Source: Alphaproteobacteria bacterium (lineage in GTDB: Bacteria; Pseudomonadota; Alphaproteobacteria; UBA9219). From it: a stretch of DNA of 33,255 bases. Below are positions 8,695-16,202 of the stretch, piece after piece; the first letter of the stretch is position 1; the number at the start of each line of letters is the position of its first letter. The position numbers were made by a program, and so were the translations under genes. The notes under the pieces were generated by a model, which saw nothing but the letters and a program-made list of their open reading frames with translations, had not been told where the DNA came from and made no database searches. The stretch covers positions 1 through 33,255 of the forward strand of contig JABDFY010000024.1 in assembly GCA_013286365.1 (NCBI GenBank), written 5' to 3'.

Positions 8695-10493
8695 TAGCCA
8701 TCATGCCTGCCCCCGATTATAGCTCCCGTCTCAAGACCCTGCGTGCCGAGCTCACAAAGCTCGGTTACGATGGCTACTTCATTCCGATGTCCGACGAATA
8801 TCAAAGCGAATATGTTCCATCATCGGCACAGCGTGTTTCATTTATGTCGGGCTTCACCGGTTCCGCCGCTTTTATTATCGTGATGATGGATAAAGCGCTA
8901 TTTTTTACTGATGGGCGCTATACCCTGCAAGCCAGTCAACAGATCCCCGGAAGTCTTTACAGTATTTATGACGGCACAGTTACTTCACCGACTGATTGGC
9001 TCAGTGAAAATGCCAAAGCCAAGATGAAGCTTGCTTATGATCCTTGGTTGCATACGGCCGCAGGTGTTGAGCGCCTGCAGAAAGCTTTAGCAAAAGTTGG
9101 TGCTGAATTAGTTCCGTTTGAACGTAATCTCGTCGATGTCCTTTGGACCGAACGCCCCGCGCCCCCTAGCGAACCCATTTTTGCCCACGAAATGGTTTAC
9201 GCCGGAAAAACTTCGGGCGAAAAACGGCATGTTATTGCTGGTGAGCTTAAACGTGACGGATTAAGCGCCGCTGTCATTACCGATTGCGCTTCGATTGCGT
9301 GGCTGCTTAATGTTCGTGGCAACGATATTCCAAATACACCCTTGCCACTCAGCTTTGCCGTTCTGCACACGGATGCTTCGGTTGATTGGTTTGTTGATCC
9401 GCTTAAACTTACAAAAGGCTTGCAGCATCATCTCGGCTCGCAGGTAACGCCGCGTGAGCCGAGCGAATTCAAATCCGCCCTCGATAAACTAGCCAATGCG
9501 GAGCAAGCCATCCGCGTCGATCCCTCGGAAACGGCAAGCTGGATCATCGAGCGTTTGAAAAATGCCGACGCCAAGCTTGATTTGGGCGATGATCCTTGTT
9601 CATTACCCAAGGCCTGCAAAAATCCAGTCGAGCTCGAAGGTATGGCAACAGCCCACCGTCGTGATGGCGCCGCGCTCGTTAAATTTTTTACTTGGCTCGA
9701 ACACAGTATTCTATCTGGTTCCGTTACAGAGATATCTGCGGGAGAAAAATTGAGCGAATTTCGTAGCGCCAACAATCTTTACCGTGGCCCCAGCTTTGAT
9801 ACCATCTCTGGCGCTGGCCCTAATGGTGCCATCGTACACTACCGTGCATCGCAATCCAGCAACCGCAAACTTGAAAAAGGTCAGTTCTATCTTCTGGATA
9901 GTGGCGGACAATATCTCGATGGCACAACCGATGTCACACGAACCGTAGCCATCGGAAGCATCACACAAGAAATGCGCGAACGTTTTACACGCGTTCTTAA
10001 AGGCCATATCGCTTTGGCCATGATCCGCTTTCCTGAAGGAACTACTGGCGCCGAGCTGGATGTTCTCGCTCGGCAGTATTTATGGGCTGCAGGCGTAGAT
10101 TATAATCATGGCACTGGCCACGGCGTCGGCAGTTATCTTGGTGTTCATGAAGGACCGCAAGGCATCTCCAAACGAAACCGGGTGGCTCTCAAACCCGGCA
10201 TGGTGGTATCAAACGAACCTGGATACTATAAGGCCGGACATTACGGTATTCGCATCGAGAACCTACAATATGTCACTGAAGCCGCCGAAATCGGCGGCGG
10301 TGAACGCAAGATGCTAGGTTTTGAAACTTTGACACTTGTACCCATCGATCGCCGCGCCATCGATACTTTCATGCTAAGCGAAAGCGAGCGCAGTTGGATC
10401 AACACCTATCATACGCGTGTGCGAGAAGCCTTGCGACCCATGATGGATAAGACCGAGACCAATTGGCTGGAATCTGCAACAGCTGCACTATAA
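8691..10493 (+). CDS. pepP: Xaa-Pro aminopeptidase (aminopeptidase P, M24B)
   Basis: Cytoplasmic metallopeptidase that removes the N-terminal residue before proline. The product of about 600 residues is the long three-domain form: two creatinase-like N-terminal domains and a C-terminal pita-bread catalytic domain. The five expected metal ligands are visible: D in LLDSGG, D in GTTDVTRT, H in GTGHGVGSYLGVHEGP, E in SNEPGYYK and E in GIRIENL. I place the start at ATG 8691 because an AAAGG precedes it at suitable distance and it overlaps the prmA stop (ATGA). The reading frame is open back to an ATG at 8655, which would give a longer overlap, and ATG 8703 is also possible. Confidence 0.94.
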   Translation: MIAIMPAPDYSSRLKTLRAELTKLGYDGYFIPMSDEYQSEYVPSSAQRVSFMSGFTGSAAFIIVMMDKALFFTDGRYTLQASQQIPGSLYSIYDGTVTSPTDWLSENAKAKMKLAYDPWLHTAAGVERLQKALAKVGAELVPFERNLVDVLWTERPAPPSEPIFAHEMVYAGKTSGEKRHVIAGELKRDGLSAAVITDCASIAWLLNVRGNDIPNTPLPLSFAVLHTDASVDWFVDPLKLTKGLQHHLGSQVTPREPSEFKSALDKLANAEQAIRVDPSETASWIIERLKNADAKLDLGDDPCSLPKACKNPVELEGMATAHRRDGAALVKFFTWLEHSILSGSVTEISAGEKLSEFRSANNLYRGPSFDTISGAGPNGAIVHYRASQSSNRKLEKGQFYLLDSGGQYLDGTTDVTRTVAIGSITQEMRERFTRVLKGHIALAMIRFPEGTTGAELDVLARQYLWAAGVDYNHGTGHGVGSYLGVHEGPQGISKRNRVALKPGMVVSNEPGYYKAGHYGIRIENLQYVTEAAEIGGGERKMLGFETLTLVPIDRRAIDTFMLSESERSWINTYHTRVREALRPMMDKTETNWLESATAAL

Positions 10494-10511
10494 TCATAGT
10501 TTGAACATTAC

Positions 10512-11447
10512 ATGTTCGTTTCTATCATCATCGTCAACGACAACAGCGGCGACAGACTGAAACGGTGTTTAACTTGTCTTGCGGCACAAACTTACATTAA
10601 TTTTGAAGCTATCGTTTTTGACAACACTTCAACCGACGGCTCAGATTGCACCCCCCTCCCCGACCAGAGATTTCGGATGATCAAATCATCTGAGAATATT
10701 GGCTCTGCCGGTGGTAACAATCACGCTGCCAAGATAGCAAAAGGCGAATGGCTGGCGATAATATCACCCCATTGCTATGTCGAACCGGAATGGTTGATGA
10801 CATTGATGACGGCGACCAAACGCCATCCAGCTTGTGCAGCTTTTGCCTCCGCTCAAATTAGCGACGCCGATCCGGAAATTCTCGATGGCTGCGGTTATAA
10901 CTATAATTTTGCCGGCTTTTCGTGGCTTATAGCTAAGGCTCGAGCCCTAGAAGACCTGCCCGACGAGAGCGAAGTCTTCGCACCTTCTGCAACCGCTACC
11001 TTGCTTCATGCCGAGGCTTTTCGGGAAGTACAAGGGTTTGATGAACGTTTTTCTAGCTTTGGCCATGATGTCGATCTTGGTTTTCGATTGAGGCTTAGGG
11101 GTTATCAAATAGTTTTGGTCTGTGAGGCCATGGTTCGTCACGATGCACCACCTGATACGGATAGCTCAATCTTTCAATTAACCCGAAATCTTATATGGAT
11201 ATTCACGAAGAACATGCCGGATATTCTGTTCTGGCCATTATTGCCGTTTCATATTATCGGCAACATCCTTGCCCTTTGCCATTTGAAAACAGCCATCGTG
11301 CGCTGGGATGCTATCTCTATGACACTTAAAAACTGGCGTGATTTGAGCGAACATCGCCGATCAACTCAAGCAACACGAATAGCCTCAACGTGGCGTATAG
11401 CGAGAGCCGTATGTTGGTCTTTACGTAAAACTTTTTGGCAAATCTAA
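10512..11447 (+). CDS. Family 2 glycosyltransferase with altered active-site motifs
   Basis: The 311-residue product has the GT-A fold signature of rhamnosyltransferase-like GT2 enzymes: VSIIIVNDNSG at the start, VFDNTSTDGS, SENIGSAGGNNHAA and GFDERF...DVDLGFRLRLRGY. Two usually acidic sites are changed. The DXD-equivalent position, normally NPD, reads S85-P86-H87, and the ED acidic pair reads H185-D186. A hydrophobic stretch (DILFWPLLPFHIIGNILAL) and a basic tail follow, suggesting membrane association. It lies 18 bp after pepP and is convergent with yerC with a 6-bp gap. Donor and acceptor are unknown; it may be an active enzyme with unusual metal binding or a degenerate copy. No Shine-Dalgarno is seen. 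Confidence 0.82.
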   Translation: MFVSIIIVNDNSGDRLKRCLTCLAAQTYINFEAIVFDNTSTDGSDCTPLPDQRFRMIKSSENIGSAGGNNHAAKIAKGEWLAIISPHCYVEPEWLMTLMTATKRHPACAAFASAQISDADPEILDGCGYNYNFAGFSWLIAKARALEDLPDESEVFAPSATATLLHAEAFREVQGFDERFSSFGHDVDLGFRLRLRGYQIVLVCEAMVRHDAPPDTDSSIFQLTRNLIWIFTKNMPDILFWPLLPFHIIGNILALCHLKTAIVRWDAISMTLKNWRDLSEHRRSTQATRIASTWRIARAVCWSLRKTFWQI

Positions 11448-11453
11448 CGGCTT

Positions 11454-11777
11454 TTAGCGCCGAGAACCTTTCAAACGGTCTAAAACTAACCGGTAACCCT
11501 TAAATGACTCTTGTTGCAAAAAGCGGGCAACCCGACCAATCGTCGTTACACTAACTTTGGTCAGAACATGGATGTCGCGATAGGAATGTTTGCCTTCATC
11601 CAACAGCCGTGCGACCCACCAACGATCAGCCAAGTCGGCGATTTCTTTGGGTGTGCAAAGATCATACAAAAAACGGCGACACTCATCCGCGTTACGCAAT
11701 GTCAGCATGGCCTCAACCAGTTCCTTCTCCGCTTTCGCATTGATGGCTTTATGAGGAAAGGGTTTGCCTTTGTTCAT
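11454..11777 (-). CDS. yerC: YerC/YecD-family TrpR-like DNA-binding protein
   Basis: A small (107 residues) helical protein of the Trp-repressor superfamily. The C-terminal two thirds read as the TrpR-like fold: AMLTLRNADECRRFLYDL, then CTPKEIADLADRWWVARLL and the helix-turn-helix segment YRDIHVLTKVSVTTIGRVAR. It is predicted to be a cytoplasmic transcription regulator; what it senses is not known and no trp gene is nearby. The start at 11777 has a good GGAG six bases upstream. It is divergent from the FkbM-type methyltransferase, with the dyad-rich intergenic region (11778-11937) between them, and could regulate that gene or itself. Confidence 0.88.
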   Translation of the reverse strand: MNKGKPFPHKAINAKAEKELVEAMLTLRNADECRRFLYDLCTPKEIADLADRWWVARLLDEGKHSYRDIHVLTKVSVTTIGRVARFLQQESFKGYRLVLDRLKGSRR

Positions 11778-11812
11778 CTTTGGCTCCGCAACGAGTTGTT
11801 GATCTTCTTCAT

Positions 11813-11841
11813 ACTCTAGAAAATATATATCCCAGGCTCAA
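11813..11841 (-). promoter_or_regulatory. Candidate sigma-70-like promoter of yerC
   Basis: On the minus strand TTGAGC (11836-11841) and TAGAGT (11813-11818) are separated by 17 bp, each matching four of six consensus bases. It sits 36 bp upstream of the yerC start. Sequence match alone; a chance hit is possible. Confidence 0.3.
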
Positions 11842-11868
11842 TGGGCGGATACCATAGAAATAAGTGTA

Positions 11869-11916
11869 ATGGTTAGACAATTGATGTATTATTGATCAAT
11901 ATTGAGGTTTAACCAT
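11869..11916. promoter_or_regulatory. Dyad-rich operator-like region between yerC and the methyltransferase gene
   Basis: An outer inverted repeat, ATGGTTA (11869-11875) with TAACCAT (11910-11916), encloses two overlapping perfect palindromes, TATTGATCAATA (11890-11901) and TCAATATTGA (11896-11905). ATTGA recurs at 11880, 11891 and 11901, about one helical turn apart. TTAACCAT at 11909-11916 equals the CtrA half-site known from Alphaproteobacteria, and the left arm is a near copy on the other strand. This density suggests protein binding sites in front of the methyltransferase gene; no regulator is proven. Confidence 0.35.
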
Positions 11917-11937
11917 CCCTCAAACAAATGCAATCTC

Positions 11938-12756
11938 ATGAAATATCCCCCCGAGCAGGCAACCGTATTCATCGATGCTGCCCAGAAAATTATCCAAAGC
12001 GATGCCGGCCCGGATGTTAAGCTCAGAGAATTGTGGAAGTCTCTTATCACCCTGCACAGCATGGCGCTAAATTATATGCTGAAGTGTCTGACTGGTGGCC
12101 GGGTTCTCTCAGGGCCATTTAAAGGCATGGCCTTATTATCCGAAGGTATAGAGCAACACTCCGGCGCCGTTCTCCTTGGCTGCTATGAAAAGGAACTTCA
12201 TAACGCCATCGAACGGATCATTGCTGAACCTTACCAGCAAATCCTCAATATTGGCTGTTCTTTCGGTTATTACAGCGTGGGCCTCGCAATGCGCATGCCC
12301 ACTACAGCGATTAATGCTTATGATATCGATCCTGCGGCACGAGAAAAATGTAAGGCTGCAGCCGCTTTAAATGGCGTCGGCGATCGCATCAAAATTTCGG
12401 GTGAGTTTCGTGGTGAAGATTTTGCTGCCTATACAATAAAGAAGACGTTGGCACTCGTTGATATTGAAGGCGCTGAGATGCACTTACTGGATCCGGCACG
12501 CTACCCGGCATTACGGAAAATGGACCTGATTGTCGAACTTCACGATTGCTATGATCCGTCCATCTCAAAAACTATACTCGAGCGTTTCTCACCAAGTCAT
12601 GATATCGAGTTTATTCAGAACAAGACCTCGATGTTCCCATTTGAGGATTATTTGGACCCAAGTGTAAAGATTGATCCTTTCGATAATCTGCTCTTAACTA
12701 GTGAGTTACGCGAGGGCCCTACCCCTTGGGCCGTGATGCGGACAAAATCTATATAA
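11938..12756 (+). CDS. FkbM-type SAM-dependent methyltransferase
   Basis: A class I methyltransferase by sequence: SAM motif I reads ILNIGCSFGYYSVG (about residues 102-115 from ATG 11938), followed by an acidic motif (AYDIDPAAREKC), and LALVDIEGAEMHLL (about 172-184), the VDxEGAE signature typical of FkbM-like enzymes that methylate sugars or natural products. The ~100-residue N-terminal part is helical and not recognised. The frame also starts with a TTG at 11902, but I prefer ATG 11938; neither has a Shine-Dalgarno. It stands alone just upstream of recA and may act on cell-surface glycans, given the glycosyltransferase two genes away, but that is inference. Confidence 0.75.
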   Translation: MKYPPEQATVFIDAAQKIIQSDAGPDVKLRELWKSLITLHSMALNYMLKCLTGGRVLSGPFKGMALLSEGIEQHSGAVLLGCYEKELHNAIERIIAEPYQQILNIGCSFGYYSVGLAMRMPTTAINAYDIDPAAREKCKAAAALNGVGDRIKISGEFRGEDFAAYTIKKTLALVDIEGAEMHLLDPARYPALRKMDLIVELHDCYDPSISKTILERFSPSHDIEFIQNKTSMFPFEDYLDPSVKIDPFDNLLLTSELREGPTPWAVMRTKSI

Positions 12757-12774
12757 AACAATGCATTAGAGTAA

Positions 12775-12822
12775 GAACAAAAATAGAACTTGCTAAGAAC
12801 TAGCTTTCTGCGTTATGAGAAC
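12775..12822 (+). promoter_or_regulatory. Multi-site LexA (SOS) operator of recA
   Basis: GAAC occurs at 12775-12778, 12786-12789, 12797-12800 and 12819-12822. The first three form two overlapping GAAC-N7-GAAC boxes, the known alphaproteobacterial LexA operator, and the fourth keeps the 11-bp register with one position (12808) lacking the motif. A weak promoter match (TTGCTA at 12790-12795, TATGAG at 12814-12819, 18-bp spacer) lies within it, so bound LexA would block transcription of recA. Confidence 0.87.
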
Positions 12823-12886
12823 AAAACATAAACATTGAAGTGCCGATCCCCAACCACCCCACTTACAGTCACTGAAGGAGTTGACC

Positions 12887-13996
12887 ATGAGCTCACCCCG
12901 CGCCACCAATCTCCATGTCGTCGAAAAAGACAGCAAAGATAGCAAGGATAATAAAGACATGGATCGTCAAAAAGCCCTTGATGCCGCTTTGAGCCAAATC
13001 GAACGTGCCTTCGGCAAAGGCTCGGTTATGAAGCTTGGTGTTGGTAATGAGCCAGCTGAGATCGAGACGATTTCGACTGGTTCACTAGGGTTGGACATCG
13101 CTCTTGGCATCGGCGGTTTGCCGCGCGGTCGTGTTGTCGAGATTTATGGGCCTGAAAGCTCTGGCAAAACAACTCTTGCCCTCCATGTTATCGCCCAAGC
13201 TCAAAAAAGCGGCGGTACTTGCGCTTTTGTAGACGCCGAACATGCTCTCGATCCAGCCTATGCCCGAAAACTCGGCGTCAATATTGACGAGCTTCTGATT
13301 TCACAACCGGATGCCGGCGAACAAGCCCTCGAAATTGCCGATACGCTTGTACGTTCTGGTGCCGTCGACGTGCTCGTTGTGGATTCTGTTGCAGCTCTTG
13401 TTCCACGGGCAGAACTTGAGGGCGAAATGGGCGATAGCCATGTTGGCTTACAAGCCCGTTTAATGTCACAGGCTTTACGTAAGTTGACCGGCTCGATTTC
13501 TAAATCCCGCTGTATGGTAATCTTTATCAATCAGATTCGCCTAAAAATTGGCGTCATGTTCGGTAACCCCGAAACAACAACCGGCGGCAACGCCTTAAAG
13601 TTCTATGCTTCAGTTCGCCTTGATATACGACGGATCGGCGCGATTAAAGATCGCGAAACCGTTGTTGGAAATCAGACACGCGTCAAAGTCGTAAAAAATA
13701 AAATGGCGCCCCCGTTCCGTGTTGTTGAATTTGACATTATGTATGGCGAAGGCATCTCCAAAGTTGGGGAACTCGTAGATCTCGGCTCTCAAGCTAATGT
13801 GGTTGAGAAATCAGGGGCCTGGTTCTCATATGATGGACAACGCATAGGCCAGGGTCGGGAAAATGCTAAACAGTATCTGCGTGATAACCCTGATATGGCT
13901 ACAGCCATAGAGAACAAAATCAGGGCTAATGCCGGACTCGTCGCCAACGCCATGATTGGTGCTGGTGAAACCGCGGATGGCGATGATTCTGAATAA
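12887..13996 (+). CDS. recA: Recombinase RecA
   Basis: ATP-dependent strand-exchange protein and co-protease for LexA cleavage. The 369-residue product shows all hallmarks: [16 protein letters not shown] opening ([11 protein letters not shown]), Walker [45 protein letters not shown] with loop L1, loop L2 around [20 protein letters not shown], and an acidic tail (ETADGDDSE). No intein is present. ATG 12887 is chosen because AAGGAG at 12875-12880 lies six bases upstream; an in-frame TTG at 12881 directly touches that Shine-Dalgarno. A short Lys/Asp-rich N-terminal extension ([12 protein letters not shown]) precedes the conserved core. It is regulated by the LexA operator upstream. Confidence 0.98.
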   Translation: MSSPRATNLHVVEKDSKDSKDNKDMDRQKALDAALSQIERAFGKGSVMKLGVGNEPAEIETISTGSLGLDIALGIGGLPRGRVVEIYGPESSGKTTLALHVIAQAQKSGGTCAFVDAEHALDPAYARKLGVNIDELLISQPDAGEQALEIADTLVRSGAVDVLVVDSVAALVPRAELEGEMGDSHVGLQARLMSQALRKLTGSISKSRCMVIFINQIRLKIGVMFGNPETTTGGNALKFYASVRLDIRRIGAIKDRETVVGNQTRVKVVKNKMAPPFRVVEFDIMYGEGISKVGELVDLGSQANVVEKSGAWFSYDGQRIGQGRENAKQYLRDNPDMATAIENKIRANAGLVANAMIGAGETADGDDSE

Positions 13997-14081
13997 GCAC
14001 GCAACTTAAGTCCTCTTTTAGGGTCTAGCCACTTTCGTTCCGAATCATGCTATATGCGCTTCGGTTTAATCAATTGAGCAT

Positions 14082-16073
14082 ATGGTTTTTATGGCTGATT
14101 TACTGAGCAAAGCCAAAAAGAGAGATACTTATAGTGCCCATGATATCGAGGTGCTGGAAGGGCTAGAGCCTGTTCGTCGCCGGCCGGGCATGTATATTGG
14201 CGGTACCGACGAAGTCGCCATGCACCACTTGGTCGCCGAGGTTATGGATAACGCCATGGATGAAGCCGTGGCTGGCTATGCAGACCGTATCGAAGTTAAT
14301 CTTTTGCCCGATAATACCGTAACTGTACGCGATAACGGCCGCGGCATACCTATCGATAATCATCCGAAATTCCCTGGCAAGTCGGCTCTTGAGGTTATTC
14401 TTACGACCCTACATTCAGGAGGAAAGTTTTCGAATAAGGTTTACGAAACTTCAGGTGGCCTACATGGTGTTGGCGTTTCAGTTGTAAACGCATTGTCCGA
14501 AGAGCTCACAGTTGAAGTTGCTCGCGACAAATTGCTTTATACTCAAAGCTATAGTTGCGGCGCTCCTCTTGGCAAACTAAAGAAGGGTGGTGCTGTCAAT
14601 CGTCGCGGTACAACGATTACTTTTCGCCCGGATATTTCAATCTTTGGCAGCAAGTCTAAATTTAGACCCGCGACAATGTTTCGTATGGCGCGCTCGAAGG
14701 CATATCTCTTTCGTGGCGTCGAAATACACTGGTCATGCGATCCATCCCTCATTAAAGGCGATGACAAAACACCAGCCAAAGCCGTCCTACATTTTCCTGG
14801 CGGTCTCTCTGACTATCTTTCTTCCACACTCGAAGGACGCGAAACCTTAACCAAACAAAGTTTTGCTGGCATAGCTGATTTGCCAGATAATCAAGGCAAG
14901 GTTGAGTGGGCGGTGGCATGGCCGGAAGACGGCGAGAGTTTCTGCCATTCCTATTGCAATACTATACCGACTCCACAAGGTGGAACCCATGAAAGCGGTA
15001 TGCGCTCGGCCCTACTGCGTGGCTTACGCGCCTATGGTGAGATGGTTGGCAACCGCCGCGCCACGGCCATTACGGGCGACGAGGCTTTCGGCGATGCCGC
15101 TGTTCTTATTTCCCTCTTTATCCGTAATCCTCAATTTCAAGGACAAACCAAAGAAAAGCTTGCCAATGTCGAGGCCGCACGTTTGGTCGATCAAGTCATC
15201 AAAGATCATTTTGATCATTGGCTTGTGGCTGACGCCGTCGGCAGTAAAACACTCCTCGATCACCTCATATTCAAGGCTGAAGAGCGTGCAAGACTTAATC
15301 AGGCCAAGGACCTGGCACGCAAAACGGCTACCCGCAAACTGCGCTTGCCTGGTAAATTGGCCGATTGCACACAAAGCAGTGCCGAAGGTACGGAAGTATT
15401 TTTGGTCGAAGGCGATTCAGCTGGAGGATCAGCGAAACAGGCCCGTAACCGCGAAACGCAGGCCATTTTGCCGCTACGCGGAAAAATCCTCAATGTTGCC
15501 AGCGCTACCGTCGATAAAATGCGCAATAATCAGGAATTGATGGACCTAATCCAAGCTCTCGGCTGCGGCATAGGTAGTGAGTTTAACGTCGATAAGCTCC
15601 GCTATGAGCGTGTGATTATCATGACCGACGCCGATGTTGATGGCGCCCACATTGCCTCACTGCTGATGACATTTTTCTATCGCGAAATGCCGGGCTTGAT
15701 CACAGCCGGCAAACTATATCTGGCCCAGCCACCGCTCTACCGCATCAGTCAGAGTGAGAAGACTATTTACGCGCGCGATGATGCCCACAAAGACGCTCTT
15801 TTAAAGGATGATTTTAGCGGCCGCGGAAAAATTGAAATTAGCCGCTTCAAAGGTCTCGGCGAAATGATGCCGGCACAACTGCGAGAAACAACTATGGACC
15901 CCCGCCGACGGTCTCTCCTACGCGTTATTGTTACCTCTGCCAATGGCAAGGACAGCCAAAAAGAGATCAAAGAAACTGAAACATTAGTTGAAAGCCTCAT
16001 GGGCCGTAAAGCGGAGCTACGCTTTCAGTTCATACAGGAAAACGCAAAATTTGTACGCGAAGTCGATATTTAA
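14082..16073 (+). CDS. parE: DNA topoisomerase IV subunit B
   Basis: The ATPase subunit of the decatenating type IIA topoisomerase, partner of ParC (not in the window). The 663 residues contain the GHKL ATPase site (EVMDNAMDEA, DNGRGIPID, HSGGKF, GLHGVGVSVVNALS), the transducer domain, and the Toprim domain with VEGDSAGGSAKQ and MTDADVDGAHIASLL, ending with RFKGLGEMMPAQLRETTMDP. The opening LEGLEPVRRRPGMYIGGTDE and the compact length fit ParE better than GyrB, which usually is about 800 residues and reads YIGDT at this point. ATG 14082 is the first start; ATG 14091 is nearly as likely. It lies 85 bp after recA. Confidence 0.93.
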   Translation: MVFMADLLSKAKKRDTYSAHDIEVLEGLEPVRRRPGMYIGGTDEVAMHHLVAEVMDNAMDEAVAGYADRIEVNLLPDNTVTVRDNGRGIPIDNHPKFPGKSALEVILTTLHSGGKFSNKVYETSGGLHGVGVSVVNALSEELTVEVARDKLLYTQSYSCGAPLGKLKKGGAVNRRGTTITFRPDISIFGSKSKFRPATMFRMARSKAYLFRGVEIHWSCDPSLIKGDDKTPAKAVLHFPGGLSDYLSSTLEGRETLTKQSFAGIADLPDNQGKVEWAVAWPEDGESFCHSYCNTIPTPQGGTHESGMRSALLRGLRAYGEMVGNRRATAITGDEAFGDAAVLISLFIRNPQFQGQTKEKLANVEAARLVDQVIKDHFDHWLVADAVGSKTLLDHLIFKAEERARLNQAKDLARKTATRKLRLPGKLADCTQSSAEGTEVFLVEGDSAGGSAKQARNRETQAILPLRGKILNVASATVDKMRNNQELMDLIQALGCGIGSEFNVDKLRYERVIIMTDADVDGAHIASLLMTFFYREMPGLITAGKLYLAQPPLYRISQSEKTIYARDDAHKDALLKDDFSGRGKIEISRFKGLGEMMPAQLRETTMDPRRRSLLRVIVTSANGKDSQKEIKETETLVESLMGRKAELRFQFIQENAKFVREVDI

Positions 16074-16130
16074 ATCGATCTGACTGACCTTCGTGCGCTG
16101 CAACAAAGCAAAAATATTGATCCAATCCTC

Positions 16131-16160
16131 TTGTCGTTGCTAAGGAAAGCAGGCTACGAT
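16131..16160 (+). promoter_or_regulatory. Candidate promoter of the aminotransferase gene
   Basis: TTGTCG (16131-16136) and TACGAT (16155-16160) are separated by 18 bp, four of six matches each. If used, transcription would start at about 16167, immediately before the dyad at 16171-16187. Weak on sequence alone. Confidence 0.27.
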
Positions 16161-16170
16161 AGGGCGATAA

Positions 16171-16187
16171 AGGGTGTTTGACACCCT
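16171..16187. promoter_or_regulatory. Perfect 7-bp dyad in the aminotransferase leader
   Basis: AGGGTGT and ACACCCT flank a 3-base TTG. The dyad ends 15 bp before the start codon and just before the Shine-Dalgarno GAGGA (16194-16198). No T-run follows, so it is not an intrinsic terminator for parE. It could be a repressor operator near the transcription start or an RNA hairpin that affects ribosome binding. Confidence 0.4.
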
Positions 16188-16202
16188 GATATTGAGGAAT
16201 TT

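Noticed and set aside
11440..11475. CGGC/GCCG hairpin at the GT/yerC junction as bidirectional terminator
   Set aside because: Only a 4-bp stem, inside or touching both coding ends, with no T-run.
11880..11906. FNR-type site (TTGAT-N4-ATCAA) before the methyltransferase gene
   Set aside because: TTGAT and ATCAA elements exist but never with the 4-bp spacing needed.
14902..15540. A 212-codon open frame inside parE on the same strand
   Set aside because: It lies wholly within conserved ParE coding sequence in another frame, and its translation shows no recognisable motif.
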